Assembly (NCBI RefSeq): GCF_007988865.1
Contig: NZ_BJUY01000010.1
Location: 1 to 62,512 of the forward strand
Origin: Alkalibacterium kapii
GTDB taxonomy: Bacteria; Bacillota; Bacilli; Lactobacillales; Carnobacteriaceae_A
Length of the DNA stretch: 62,512 nt
Direction of reading: 5' to 3'
Shown: positions 9,931 to 17,902 of the stretch, in pieces
Position numbering within the stretch: the first letter of the stretch is position 1
Layout of the letters: each line of letters opens with the position of its first letter
Notes under the pieces: model-generated
The model's input: the letters and a program-made list of their open reading frames with translations, nothing else
What the model was told of the DNA's origin: nothing
Database searches by the model: none
Program-made: the position numbers and the translations under genes

Positions 9931-9959
9931 ATAATAACGAATCTGAAATATTCAATCAA
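9931..9959 (-). promoter_or_regulatory. Predicted promoter of the mgtE leader
   Basis: Minus strand -35 TTGATT (9954-9959), 17-base spacer, -10 TATTAT (9931-9936). It is placed to start the long mgtE leader. Confidence 0.6.
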
Positions 9960-10174
9960 GTTAATGTTTAGTTGTGTCGACTATTTTAAACGAGATGACT
10001 TTAGGACATATTTTTAGCAGGCTGGGTTATTCGACTATCTTTACTGCTTCTTCGACTGGTTCAAGTCATTTGTTACTGTTAGTATGTCAAAGAACGCCAT
10101 CGTTCACCGATTCTCTCACAAATCTATATGATGTATCCAAGCCTGCCTTAACTACGCTATCACGAGCCAAATTT
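9960..10174. other. Unassigned interval between the mgtE promoter and the lipoprotein promoter
   Basis: No convincing gene was seen. The plus strand has a 68-codon open frame (9974-10180) without an RBS. The minus strand has short open pieces (for example one containing GLDTSYRFVRESVNDGVL) broken by stops. It could be a degraded coding remnant, but I cannot name a parent protein. Confidence 0.3.
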
Positions 10175-10203
10175 TTGTAAGGGGGCCAGTGTTTCATTAT
10201 ACT
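10175..10203 (+). promoter_or_regulatory. Predicted promoter of the small lipoprotein gene
   Basis: -35 TTGTAA (10175-10180), 17-base spacer, -10 TATACT (10198-10203). It lies about 45 bases before the lipoprotein start. Confidence 0.6.
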
Positions 10204-10249
10204 TAAGTGTAAAGATGACGTTTTAGTCATTCAACGAGGAGGAATGAAT

Positions 10250-10669
10250 ATGAAAAACAAAAAAATAATCGTCTTATTTCTTACGGCTTTAACACTGGCT
10301 GGGTGTACTGATGAGAGTGACCCAGGTGAAACAGAAGCGCTTGATCCAATTGAAGAAGAAGCTGCAGTGGAAGAAGAACCTAATGAAACAGTCGTGACAG
10401 AAGAAGAACTTGCCCCTGTGAGTGAAGAAGAAAAAAATCAGGCAGAAGTGATAGATGATATTGACACATACGAAGAATTCAAAACACAAGATGTTTTTGA
10501 ACCTACTGATTATGATGCTCACTTAATTACCGATAACAGTAACACACGCGTTATTTTGTTCAGTGAAGGGGAAGAACAAGTGTACAAGTCTATTTTCATT
10601 AAAGAGGATAACCGGTTAAAAATCATTGATTTACAAAATGACCAGTTACTTATCAATTCTCCATTGTAA
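10250..10669 (+). CDS. Small acidic lipoprotein, unknown function
   Basis: 139 aa from the second ATG, chosen because AGGAGG lies 7 bases upstream; the first ATG at 10244 is too close to it. The start MKNKKIIVLFLTALTLAGC is a lipoprotein signal peptide with lipobox TLAGC, so the mature protein would be anchored at its Cys. The next 50 residues are almost all Glu, Asp, Thr and Pro, a disordered acidic linker. A short C-terminal domain follows (TRVILFSEGEEQVYKSIF). No family was recognised. It is monocistronic, with its own promoter and a shared bidirectional terminator. Confidence 0.8.
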   Translation: MKNKKIIVLFLTALTLAGCTDESDPGETEALDPIEEEAAVEEEPNETVVTEEELAPVSEEEKNQAEVIDDIDTYEEFKTQDVFEPTDYDAHLITDNSNTRVILFSEGEEQVYKSIFIKEDNRLKIIDLQNDQLLINSPL

Positions 10670-10736
10670 AAACAGTTAAATTCTTTTACACTTTAAATCA
10701 CTTTTTTATGTGCATACTACTTTAGTAGAATAATTA

Positions 10737-10790
10737 AAAAACTGTTTCTATTTATGTCACAAGTAAACGACATAGTTAGAAACAGTTTTT
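10737..10790. terminator. Bidirectional terminator
   Basis: Perfect 14-bp stem AAAAACTGTTTCTA (10737-10750) / TAGAAACAGTTTTT (10777-10790), with T-runs on both strands. It serves the convergent lipoprotein gene and HD-domain gene. Confidence 0.9.
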
Positions 10791-10811
10791 TTCAGTTAAT
10801 TGTTTAATCGA

Positions 10812-11339
10812 TCAAGCATGGACGACTCTTAATTTCATACCCCACTCAGAGACTTTCTTTTTAGCTCGTATTCTCAGCGGTGTAGAAATTTCATTCATCG
10901 CACAATACTTATCCACACATGTGACAACAAAGCTTTCTTTATAACGTGGTAAACCAACCTTTGTAGTCGTCAGAAACATATGCTTTAGTATAATATCTTT
11001 TTCAAGTTCACTTAATTCAGTTAACTGCTCTGCATTTTTTACAGCAATTTTTGGATGAACATGATTGTGTGATCCTTGATTCATTGAAGCAATTTCTTCC
11101 CTGTTTTCATGGAAAAAATCATGCAATAATCCGGCACGAGCTATTGCTCTTACGTTCAGTTTCAAACGTTTAGCTATTTTGTAACTGACGTAAGACACAA
11201 ACAATGAATGGATCAAGCGCGTTGTGTAGTGGTGGTGAGTGATATCATTTAATTTTAGTAAGTTTTCATTTTCAAGTAAATCTTCGACTAACGCCATATA
11301 GTCTTTGTCAATTTCCCAGATTGAACGAACAAATTCCAT
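10812..11339 (-). CDS. HD-domain phosphohydrolase family protein
   Basis: 175 aa. The metal-binding HD signature is visible as H in TTRLIHS, the HD pair in GLLHDFFHE, H in HVHP and D in TCVDKYC. This fits the HD superfamily of metal-dependent phosphohydrolases acting on nucleotides or similar substrates; the substrate cannot be deduced. RBS AAGGAG precedes the ATG. The gene stands alone between the shared terminator and the TrmH gene. Confidence 0.8.
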   Translation of the reverse strand: MEFVRSIWEIDKDYMALVEDLLENENLLKLNDITHHHYTTRLIHSLFVSYVSYKIAKRLKLNVRAIARAGLLHDFFHENREEIASMNQGSHNHVHPKIAVKNAEQLTELSELEKDIILKHMFLTTTKVGLPRYKESFVVTCVDKYCAMNEISTPLRIRAKKKVSEWGMKLRVVHA

Positions 11340-11499
11340 GGAACGTCTCCTTCATTTTATAGATCATTGATTTAACGCAATATAACGGTTTGCGCTACTG
11401 ACTACTATATTACTATCTATAAGATTAAAAGAAAAGCAGTTCTTCGATTTAATTCGGATTATGTGGGCATGTGTGTCCAAATTGTCAATGCATCGTCTT

Positions 11500-12270
11500 T
11501 TATCGGTAAAGGGCAAACATAAGAATACCCGCAGCGATCGCGACATTCAACGACTCAGCCTGTCCTTTGATCGGGATAAAGAGATTTTCTGTAGTTTTTT
11601 CAAGTAAAGAAGCATTTACACCGTTTCCTTCATTGCCAACGATCAATCCAAAGCGATTCATCGGTTCGACTTCCCGGAAAGATATGGCTCTTTCATCCAA
11701 AGCCGTACCAAAAACAGGCATGTTCTTTTCAGAAAAAGCCGTTATCCATTTCTTGAGATCATCATGAATAATGTTTAAATGAAAATGACTGCCCTGAGCT
11801 GAACGGAGTGCTTTAGAATTATATAAATCGACCGTTCCCTCACCTAAAATCACTCCTTCAAAACCTGCAGCATCAGCGGTTCGTATCAGGGTTCCAAGGT
11901 TACCGGGATCTTGGATCTCATCAAGCATCAACACCGGTCTCAAGCCACTCAATTCCTTTACTTTTTCAGGCATTTTAATAATTGCCAGTATTCCCTGTCC
12001 TGTTACGGAATCACTTAACAACTTAATAATGTCTCTTGTGACAACGGCCACATCAAACTCAGCCTTTTCATGATAAGAGGCATATGCTTCTATCTTTTCA
12101 CTGCTGATGATCAAGCTTTCTATCACTGCTTGTGATTTCATGGCTTCTTCTACTAAGTGAGGCCCTTCAACAATATATTTGCTTTGTTTTTTTCTTCCTT
12201 TTCTAGTCAATAATTTTTTCCAGTTTTTGATCCGTTTATTCTGTGTGGATTCGATAATTTCCATCTTCAT
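11500..12270 (-). CDS. TrmH/SpoU family RNA 2'-O-methyltransferase
   Basis: 256 aa. The N-terminal substrate-binding domain (IESTQNKRIKNWKKL) is followed by the SPOUT catalytic knot. Motif 1 is around LDEIQDPGNLGTLIRTADAAG, motif 2 is LIVGNEGNGV and motif 3 is IPIKGQAESLNVAIAAGI. It resembles the YsgA/RlmB group that methylates rRNA with S-adenosylmethionine. Such genes often lie near pheST in Firmicutes, and pheST is about 4 kb away here. Two close ATGs (12270, 12264) share the RBS region; the start is uncertain by two codons. Confidence 0.9.
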   Translation of the reverse strand: MKMEIIESTQNKRIKNWKKLLTRKGRKKQSKYIVEGPHLVEEAMKSQAVIESLIISSEKIEAYASYHEKAEFDVAVVTRDIIKLLSDSVTGQGILAIIKMPEKVKELSGLRPVLMLDEIQDPGNLGTLIRTADAAGFEGVILGEGTVDLYNSKALRSAQGSHFHLNIIHDDLKKWITAFSEKNMPVFGTALDERAISFREVEPMNRFGLIVGNEGNGVNASLLEKTTENLFIPIKGQAESLNVAIAAGILMFALYR

Positions 12271-12315
12271 ACTTCCCCTAACTTTTAGTTTCTTCTAAAC
12301 AGTATACAGAAACAG

Positions 12316-12352
12316 AAAAAAGAGAGAAAGCTTTTCACTCTCTCTCTTTTTT
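12316..12352 (-). terminator. Terminator after the M23 hydrolase gene
   Basis: AAAAAAGAGAGA (12316-12327) pairs with TCTCTCTTTTTT (12341-12352). The minus-strand transcript ends in six U residues. Confidence 0.85.
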
Positions 12353-12357
12353 TACTT

Positions 12358-13713
12358 TTATCGGATATAATTCATAGCGTTAACTGGGGTGCCATTTTTA
12401 TAAACAATAAAGTGTAAATGAACACCTGTCGAACGACCTGTCGTCCCCATGATACCCAGCTGTTGACCCTGTGATACACGCTGTCCCGGTGCGACACTTA
12501 AATTAGACAACATGTGTGCATACAATGTTTCAAATCCGTCACCGTGATCAATGATAACACGGTAACCGTATGTTCCAGAATAAGAAGCAGATTTCACTAC
12601 TCCGGCACGAGTTGCACGAATCGGACCACCGCCTGCAATATCTGTACCATTATGGAAAGAACGTTTCCCTGTTACTGGGTGGACGCGGTATCCAAAGTGA
12701 GAAGTATAACGACCATTTGCCGGACGCAACCATCCACTGCTTGATTGGGAGCTGTTTGATGAAGAGCTGTTGTTTGAACTGTTTGAAGACGTTGATACTT
12801 GTGTGTCCTTCTCTTCTTTAGCTTTGGCTTGAGCTCTTGCTTCAGCCTCTGCTTTAGCTTTAGCTGCAGCTTCTTTTTGAGCTTTTTCCTGTGCAATACG
12901 GATAGCTTCCTGTCTGGCGCGTTCTTCTTCAATAATACGCTGCTTTTCTGCCTGCATTTCTTTATTCAAGGTACTTGTACGTTCTGCAATGATTGCCTGT
13001 TCATTGATAAATGATTCTCTTTCTTCTGAGGTCATCTCATATTTTTCTGCAATCTGAATAATTTTATCATCCAGTTCTAGACGCTGGTTAACTAAATTAT
13101 TACGGCTGATTTCAAGTTGTTTCTTTACATCTTCCATTTCTTTGTGTTCGGCTTTGACTTGTTTTTCATTTTCCTCTAAAGCTTTCTGATCAGCTATCTG
13201 TGCTGCCATAATATCCTGGTTGGCATTTACTAGTTTACTTACGACGCTGATACGCCCCACTAAATCTGAAAGACTTTCAGCAGACATGATCAGATCAATA
13301 ATATCTGTAGGACTAGCATTCGTTTGTACAGAACGCGCTTGTGATTCAAGCTGTTCATTTCGTGCATCGATTTGTTTCTGCAGCTGAACGATTTCTTCTT
13401 CCAGTCGCTTAATTTCTTTTTTTATCCGTTCTATTTCTTTTTCCTGCTCATTTATTTCTACAACCAATGTATCAATATCAGCTTGAAGTTCTGAAACTTC
13501 TTTTTCCAGCTGTGCTTTTTCATTTTCCAAAGACTGCATTTTCTCTTCACGGTTAGCTATTTCACCGCTCACTTTTTGTGACTCTTCTTTTAATTGCTGT
13601 TCTTGCTGTTCTAACTGATTTAATTTTTCAGAAGCATCGACTGCCATCGGACGTACTAATGGGGCAGCGAGCATAATTGAAGCCATTGCTGAGATAATGT
13701 GTTTTTTATTCAA
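12358..13713 (-). CDS. Secreted coiled-coil M23 peptidoglycan hydrolase (CwlO/PcsB/EnvC-like)
   Basis: 451 aa. Signal peptide (about 1-27, cleavage near VDA-SEK), long heptad-rich coiled coil (about 28-290), an Ala/Lys/Glu then Ser/Asn-rich linker (about 265-325), and a C-terminal LytM/M23 domain. Zn2+ ligands are visible in HNGTD and HLHF, and the fold signatures HFGYRVHP and YAHM are present. M23 enzymes cut peptide bonds in peptidoglycan cross-bridges. Coiled-coil proteins of this layout are usually gated by FtsEX at division or elongation sites. The gene stands alone with its own promoter and terminator. Confidence 0.93.
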   Translation of the reverse strand: MNKKHIISAMASIMLAAPLVRPMAVDASEKLNQLEQQEQQLKEESQKVSGEIANREEKMQSLENEKAQLEKEVSELQADIDTLVVEINEQEKEIERIKKEIKRLEEEIVQLQKQIDARNEQLESQARSVQTNASPTDIIDLIMSAESLSDLVGRISVVSKLVNANQDIMAAQIADQKALEENEKQVKAEHKEMEDVKKQLEISRNNLVNQRLELDDKIIQIAEKYEMTSEERESFINEQAIIAERTSTLNKEMQAEKQRIIEEERARQEAIRIAQEKAQKEAAAKAKAEAEARAQAKAKEEKDTQVSTSSNSSNNSSSSNSSQSSSGWLRPANGRYTSHFGYRVHPVTGKRSFHNGTDIAGGGPIRATRAGVVKSASYSGTYGYRVIIDHGDGFETLYAHMLSNLSVAPGQRVSQGQQLGIMGTTGRSTGVHLHFIVYKNGTPVNAMNYIR

Positions 13714-13793
13714 TGTGAGAAACTCCTAATTCTATTGATTTTCTAAGTATTTTTTTAATTGTTGAATGTTTGCGTATTTCTTTCACTAGTGAC

Positions 13794-13802
13794 ATCATAG
13801 CA
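13794..13802 (-). promoter_or_regulatory. Extended -10 promoter of the M23 hydrolase gene
   Basis: Minus strand TGCTATGAT: a TG-N extended -10 plus TATGAT (13794-13799), about 80 bases before the start codon. No good -35 is visible. Confidence 0.45.
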
Positions 13803-14107
13803 TAATCTTTAAATTTTTAGATTTAAATCCAATGACAAAAACTGCGGGATTTTGTTACACAATTGTATTATTTGAAGAAAGATTGACAGCCACTATAATA
13901 AAAAAACGTTGGTATACAAGCATTCTTACTTTATTTTATTTTTTATGACCAAATATACTGATCAAAAATTAGTGAACAAAAGTTGACAAAACTGATTACC
14001 TCTTGACACTTTTATTATCAATCAGACAGGCTGGATTGTTTTTTTTATTTCAGTACCTATGTTTTTAAATATAATCTAACGGCTCACCACCAGTTTCCAC
14101 TTACAGT
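13803..14107 (+). other. AT-rich intergenic interval with possible small RNA
   Basis: No coding frame was seen between the divergent M23 and acetyltransferase genes. The plus strand has TTGAAG (13872) - 16 bases - TATAAT (13894-13899). About 120 bases further on, a small hairpin CAATCAG/CTGGATTG runs into an eight-T tract (14019-14048). This layout could give a transcript of about 140 nt. The hairpin is weak and the region very AT-rich, so the assignment is tentative. Confidence 0.3.
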
Positions 14108-14136
14108 TTGCTTGTGTATTTGATATTCTATATTAT
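14108..14136 (+). promoter_or_regulatory. Predicted promoter of the acetyltransferase pair
   Basis: -35 TTGCTT (14108-14113), 17-base spacer, -10 TATTAT (14131-14136). The start codon of the frameshifted acetyltransferase is at 14163, after AAGGAG. Confidence 0.6.
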
Positions 14137-14162
14137 GTACAGAAAGAAAGAAGGAGTAATTT

Positions 14163-14944
14163 ATGGTCTCGTTTAAATCCATAGCTACACATAGTCATTG
14201 TGTTGATGAAAATGAATTCTTTGAGCATTACTTTGATCCCGACGCTTTATTTAGATATGATTCCAATTTTTTTCAGTTAAAATACTCACCTACAAAAGAA
14301 GAGTTTTTACTGATCGAAGATATGCAAGAATTTTTTGCAATACAGAATGGCTTGGAGCATATTAAATTTTACTGGCCTCAAGATGAAGGCATTCGAGTCG
14401 ATACACTGGATTATTTAAATGAAAAAATTATGGACTTGAAAAACTGGAACTTTATTCCCTTGATCCTTCGCGTTATATCAGGAAAAAGGAAAATACAGAT
14501 ATTACGATTGAAGTTATTGAACCTTTTCGTTTAGAAGTGTTTAAAAGATTGAATTATAAAGAGGATTTAACGATCTCAAAAAGCTATGCCGAAGCTATGA
14601 GAACTTATTATGACCGCCTCTTTAATGATCCGTCAGTCCGTTTAGTATTAGCCAGTTATCAAGGTTCACCCGCAGCTTCGTGTATTTTGATCAGAAGTGA
14701 TGAAGGTTTTGAAGTCGATGATTTGTTTACTCTGCCTGCTTTCAGGCGAAAAGGAATCGCTCGTGCACTGCTGGATCAGGTGGTGACGATGGCTTTGAAA
14801 ACTAGGGCTGCTGTTTTCCTGCTCGTTGATGCTGAAGATTCTCCTAAAGAAATATACTTAAATTCAGGATTCGAACGCGTCGGCTTTCGTATCGGGGCAC
14901 AAAAAATTATCGGAGAGGGAGTTTTGAATGATAAAACATATTAG
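14163..14944 (+). pseudogene. GNAT acetyltransferase with N-terminal accessory domain, single-base frameshift
   Basis: Two adjoining open frames make one protein of about 260 residues. The first frame runs to 14534 but loses sense after NEKIM. The second frame is already meaningful from about 14432 (GLEKLELYSLDPSRYI) and runs to 14944 with a GNAT domain (FTLPAFRRKGIARALLDQV, the acetyl-CoA pyrophosphate loop). Inserting one A in the A6 run at 14422-14427 restores a continuous protein (LNEKNYGLEKLELYSL). So this is a one-base deletion in a homopolymer: an inactive allele, a sequencing error, or a slippage-corrected gene. The N-terminal part resembles the accessory domain of DUF5613-type acetyltransferases. 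RBS AAGGAG and a promoter are intact. Confidence 0.82.
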
Positions 14945-15950
14945 ACGCTTGACTGCAGACGATTTGAGTGCTTATCAAAAAATGCAGACTGGGTTGGAAG
15001 TAGATTATATGCTGGACGCTTTTACACGTATTACTGATGCCCCCAATTATCTTTATGGTCTCTTTGTTTCTGATAATCTGGTTGCTTTGTCCGGTTTCAA
15101 CTTGTTTCAAAACCATTATGCGATGCTTGGCCGATTACGCACAGATGTTAGATACAGAAATCAAGGCTACGGGACTGAAATCATGCAGTTCAGTTTGGAA
15201 AAAGCACTGTTGATGGAAAATGTGCATTGGATCGGTGCCTATACTGAATCAACGAATAAGGCTTCTCAAAATGTGTTTAAAAAAATCGGTCTAGCTCCTG
15301 CAGACACACATTATGCGGCTAAGGCTGATTCAGTCACTGATATGACAACACCTGACGCTGCTCTCTGGCAAGAAATAACTGATGCTTTTGAACAAAAGGA
15401 GTGGTTGAATCGCACCTACTTGAATCCTTCCTTTGATAAACATGTCTTTCCTTTTGAAGCATATTATCCTTTCCCAGTCAGTCAGGAATTATTTGACGAT
15501 CTACCTGCTCATTGGCGCTTTTTTCAGAATAAAAAAAAATCCCGCTATGTCATCCTGTGGGAAGAATATGTAGGTGCGCGTTACCTGCATGTGGTGTATC
15601 CCTGGCATGACTTTCTTAAACAAACAGGTTTATTTAAAACAGTACAAACAGTGCTTGAATCATCCCAGGAAAAAGACTCCAGTACGAGCTTGTGGTGGGA
15701 CTTCTCAGAACTAGAGTCAAAAACTCTGCCATTCAGTCATCCTTTTATACTTGGGACACCTTGGGTTTTATATGGGGCGTCTAAACACAAACTGTTAAGT
15801 GACGACTCTTCTGAATCTTTGAAAAGAGCCTATCAATTTCTGGATGATCTAGAAGAAGAATTGAAAGATTTAGAACAAATCACTGAATCACAAACAAAAA
15901 AACTAGCCTCACTTGACAATAAGTTAGGGAATAATGATTTAACCAATTAA
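14928..15950 (+). CDS. GNAT family N-acetyltransferase with C-terminal extension
   Basis: 340 aa. The N-terminal GNAT domain (1-140) contains RYRNQGYGTEIMQF, the acetyl-CoA binding loop, and a later TESTNKASQNVFKKIG helix typical of these enzymes. The C-terminal 200 residues, rich in Trp and Tyr, match no domain I can name. The reading frame overlaps the end of the preceding acetyltransferase by 17 bases, so translation is probably coupled and the two belong to one operon. The substrate is unknown. Confidence 0.8.
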   Translation: MIKHIRRLTADDLSAYQKMQTGLEVDYMLDAFTRITDAPNYLYGLFVSDNLVALSGFNLFQNHYAMLGRLRTDVRYRNQGYGTEIMQFSLEKALLMENVHWIGAYTESTNKASQNVFKKIGLAPADTHYAAKADSVTDMTTPDAALWQEITDAFEQKEWLNRTYLNPSFDKHVFPFEAYYPFPVSQELFDDLPAHWRFFQNKKKSRYVILWEEYVGARYLHVVYPWHDFLKQTGLFKTVQTVLESSQEKDSSTSLWWDFSELESKTLPFSHPFILGTPWVLYGASKHKLLSDDSSESLKRAYQFLDDLEEELKDLEQITESQTKKLASLDNKLGNNDLTN

Positions 15951-16000
15951 AAAACATAACTGCCTGATCAACTGGTTGTGATCGGACAGTTATGTTTTTT
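15949..16000. terminator. Bidirectional terminator
   Basis: AAAAAACATAACTG (15949-15962) pairs with CAGTTATGTTTTTT (15987-16000), with a further inner stem GATCA/TGATC. It separates the convergent acetyltransferase and oligopeptidase genes. Confidence 0.9.
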
Positions 16001-16003
16001 GAC

Positions 16004-17701
16004 TTATATGTTTTTATCATCCACCGCTTCCAGCACCTCATCGATCGTTTTTATAACACTTTTAAGAGAGCCTGTTTCAAAGGGTGACTTAAGATTGGCC
16101 GCCTCCACTGTTTCAAGAAAACTCTTTGTGCCGCCAGCTTCACAGATCCGCATATAATCAGTCCATGCTTTTTCATCTTCATCCACTATGGCACGCTTAA
16201 AGAATTGAAGCGCACACACTTGAGCAAGGGTGTAGTCGATATAGTAAAACGGCGAAGCAAAAATATGACCTTGTCTATACCAGTAGGTTCCTTTATTTAA
16301 AAAGTCACTTTCTGAGTAATCGCGTTGGGGGATATACATTTTCTCAAGTTTTCTCCATGTCGCTTTACGTTCTTCTGGTGTCCACTGAGGATTTTCGTAT
16401 ACTTCATGCTGAAAGTGATCGACAAGGACGCCATAAGGCAGGAAACAGAGCGTTCCACTTAAATGGTCAAATTTATATTTTTCGGTTTGCTCTTTAAAGA
16501 AAAGCTCCATCCAGGGATAAGTGAAAAATTCCATACTCATAGAATGGATTTCACACGTTTCAAATGTTGGAAACACGATTTCCGGTTGTTTGATCCAGCG
16601 CGACTGAAAGACCTGGAAAGCATGCCCTGCTTCATGAGTCAGAACATCGATATCAGCAGACGTCCCATTAAAGTTTGCAAAAATAAATGGCGCTTTATGA
16701 TCAGGAACGTAAGTACAGTAACCTCCGCTTGCCTTGCCTTCTTTTGAAAGGAGATCGACGAGGTCATTATCAAACATGAAATCAATGAATGCTTCTGTTT
16801 CTTTGCTTAATTCATGGTACATTTTGCGACCGTTCGAAATGATGTAATCAGGATCGCCTTTTGGTGTGGGATTACCGTTTGAAAACTGCAGCGCTTCATC
16901 ATAGTGTTTCAGATCTCTGATCCCGATACGCTCGGCTTGACGATCAGCCAGTTTCTTTGTGATCGGAACAACGTAATCAAGAACCTGCCGGCGATAGACT
17001 TCAACCATTTCGCGGTCATAATCATACCGCTTCATCCTGACATAACCTAATTCAACAAAATCATTGTATCCAAGTTTTTTGGCGATCTGATCTCTGACTT
17101 GAACAAGTTCATCAAAGATTTCATCGATTTTTTCTTCGTTTTTTTCAAAGTAACTCAACTGCGCCTGGCTTGCCTTTTTTCTAACATCGCGATCTGTTGA
17201 CTGCAGATAAGGTCCGAATTGTGACAAAGTCAATGTCTTTCCATCAAACGCGATTTCCGCTGCAGCAATAAGTTTCTGATAATCACTGCTTAATTGATTT
17301 TCCTTTTGTAGAAGTTCTATGAGGCTTTTATCGAAAGAATCCAATTCATACTGCATATTCTGGACAAATGTCCTCGGATACGACTGTCTGATTTCGTCTA
17401 AATAGGGTGATGCAAGAATCGCTTTGTAATACTGGGTATTCAATTCCTGGTAAAGTGGGCCGTATTCGTTCCAGTAATTGTCTTCCTTTTCGTAGAAGTC
17501 ATCCTTCGTATCGATCGAATAGCGTATAGAAGCTAATGTAGCCATGGAATCCAGCGAAGAGATCAAAGCAGATATATCATCGATCGCCTCTTTAACTTCA
17601 TCTAATGATTCAGCATTTTGCAGCTGCGTGACGTGTTTGATAAAGTCTTTTTTAAATGTTTGAAAATCAGGTCTCTTGTAAATATACTCTTGGAATTTCA
17701 T
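16004..17701 (-). CDS. M3 family oligoendopeptidase (PepF-like)
   Basis: 565 aa cytoplasmic protein, with no signal peptide. The zinc-binding motif HEAGH (near residue 355, in DVLTHEAGHAFQVFQ) and the surrounding YCTYVPDHKAPFIFANF are hallmarks of M3 metallopeptidases. Length fits the PepF/YjbG oligoendopeptidase group, which hydrolyses short peptides of about 7-17 residues. RBS AAGGAGG lies 6 bases before the ATG. Monocistronic, ending at the shared terminator. Confidence 0.95.
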   Translation of the reverse strand: MKFQEYIYKRPDFQTFKKDFIKHVTQLQNAESLDEVKEAIDDISALISSLDSMATLASIRYSIDTKDDFYEKEDNYWNEYGPLYQELNTQYYKAILASPYLDEIRQSYPRTFVQNMQYELDSFDKSLIELLQKENQLSSDYQKLIAAAEIAFDGKTLTLSQFGPYLQSTDRDVRKKASQAQLSYFEKNEEKIDEIFDELVQVRDQIAKKLGYNDFVELGYVRMKRYDYDREMVEVYRRQVLDYVVPITKKLADRQAERIGIRDLKHYDEALQFSNGNPTPKGDPDYIISNGRKMYHELSKETEAFIDFMFDNDLVDLLSKEGKASGGYCTYVPDHKAPFIFANFNGTSADIDVLTHEAGHAFQVFQSRWIKQPEIVFPTFETCEIHSMSMEFFTYPWMELFFKEQTEKYKFDHLSGTLCFLPYGVLVDHFQHEVYENPQWTPEERKATWRKLEKMYIPQRDYSESDFLNKGTYWYRQGHIFASPFYYIDYTLAQVCALQFFKRAIVDEDEKAWTDYMRICEAGGTKSFLETVEAANLKSPFETGSLKSVIKTIDEVLEAVDDKNI

Positions 17702-17902
17702 TTACTTCCTCCTTGTTTTATTCAGTTGATAACAGTATAGCATACACCTTTCAATTTCAATATATTTATTGTCAGTGAACACTACTATCGCTTTAAAGAG
17801 AGGCTCTTTTTTTAAACCACTATTTGTTCTGGTATCATTTTTATATCATTTTAATACAGATGATCCTTTTTATGTTAAACTAATTTTGAAAGGAAGGATG
17901 GT

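Noticed and set aside
9974-10180. 68-codon open frame on the plus strand
   Set aside because: No RBS, no recognisable composition or motif, and it overlaps the promoter of the lipoprotein gene.
11364-11546. 60-codon open frame upstream of the HD gene
   Set aside because: Overlaps the TrmH gene end in another frame and shows no RBS or recognisable domain.
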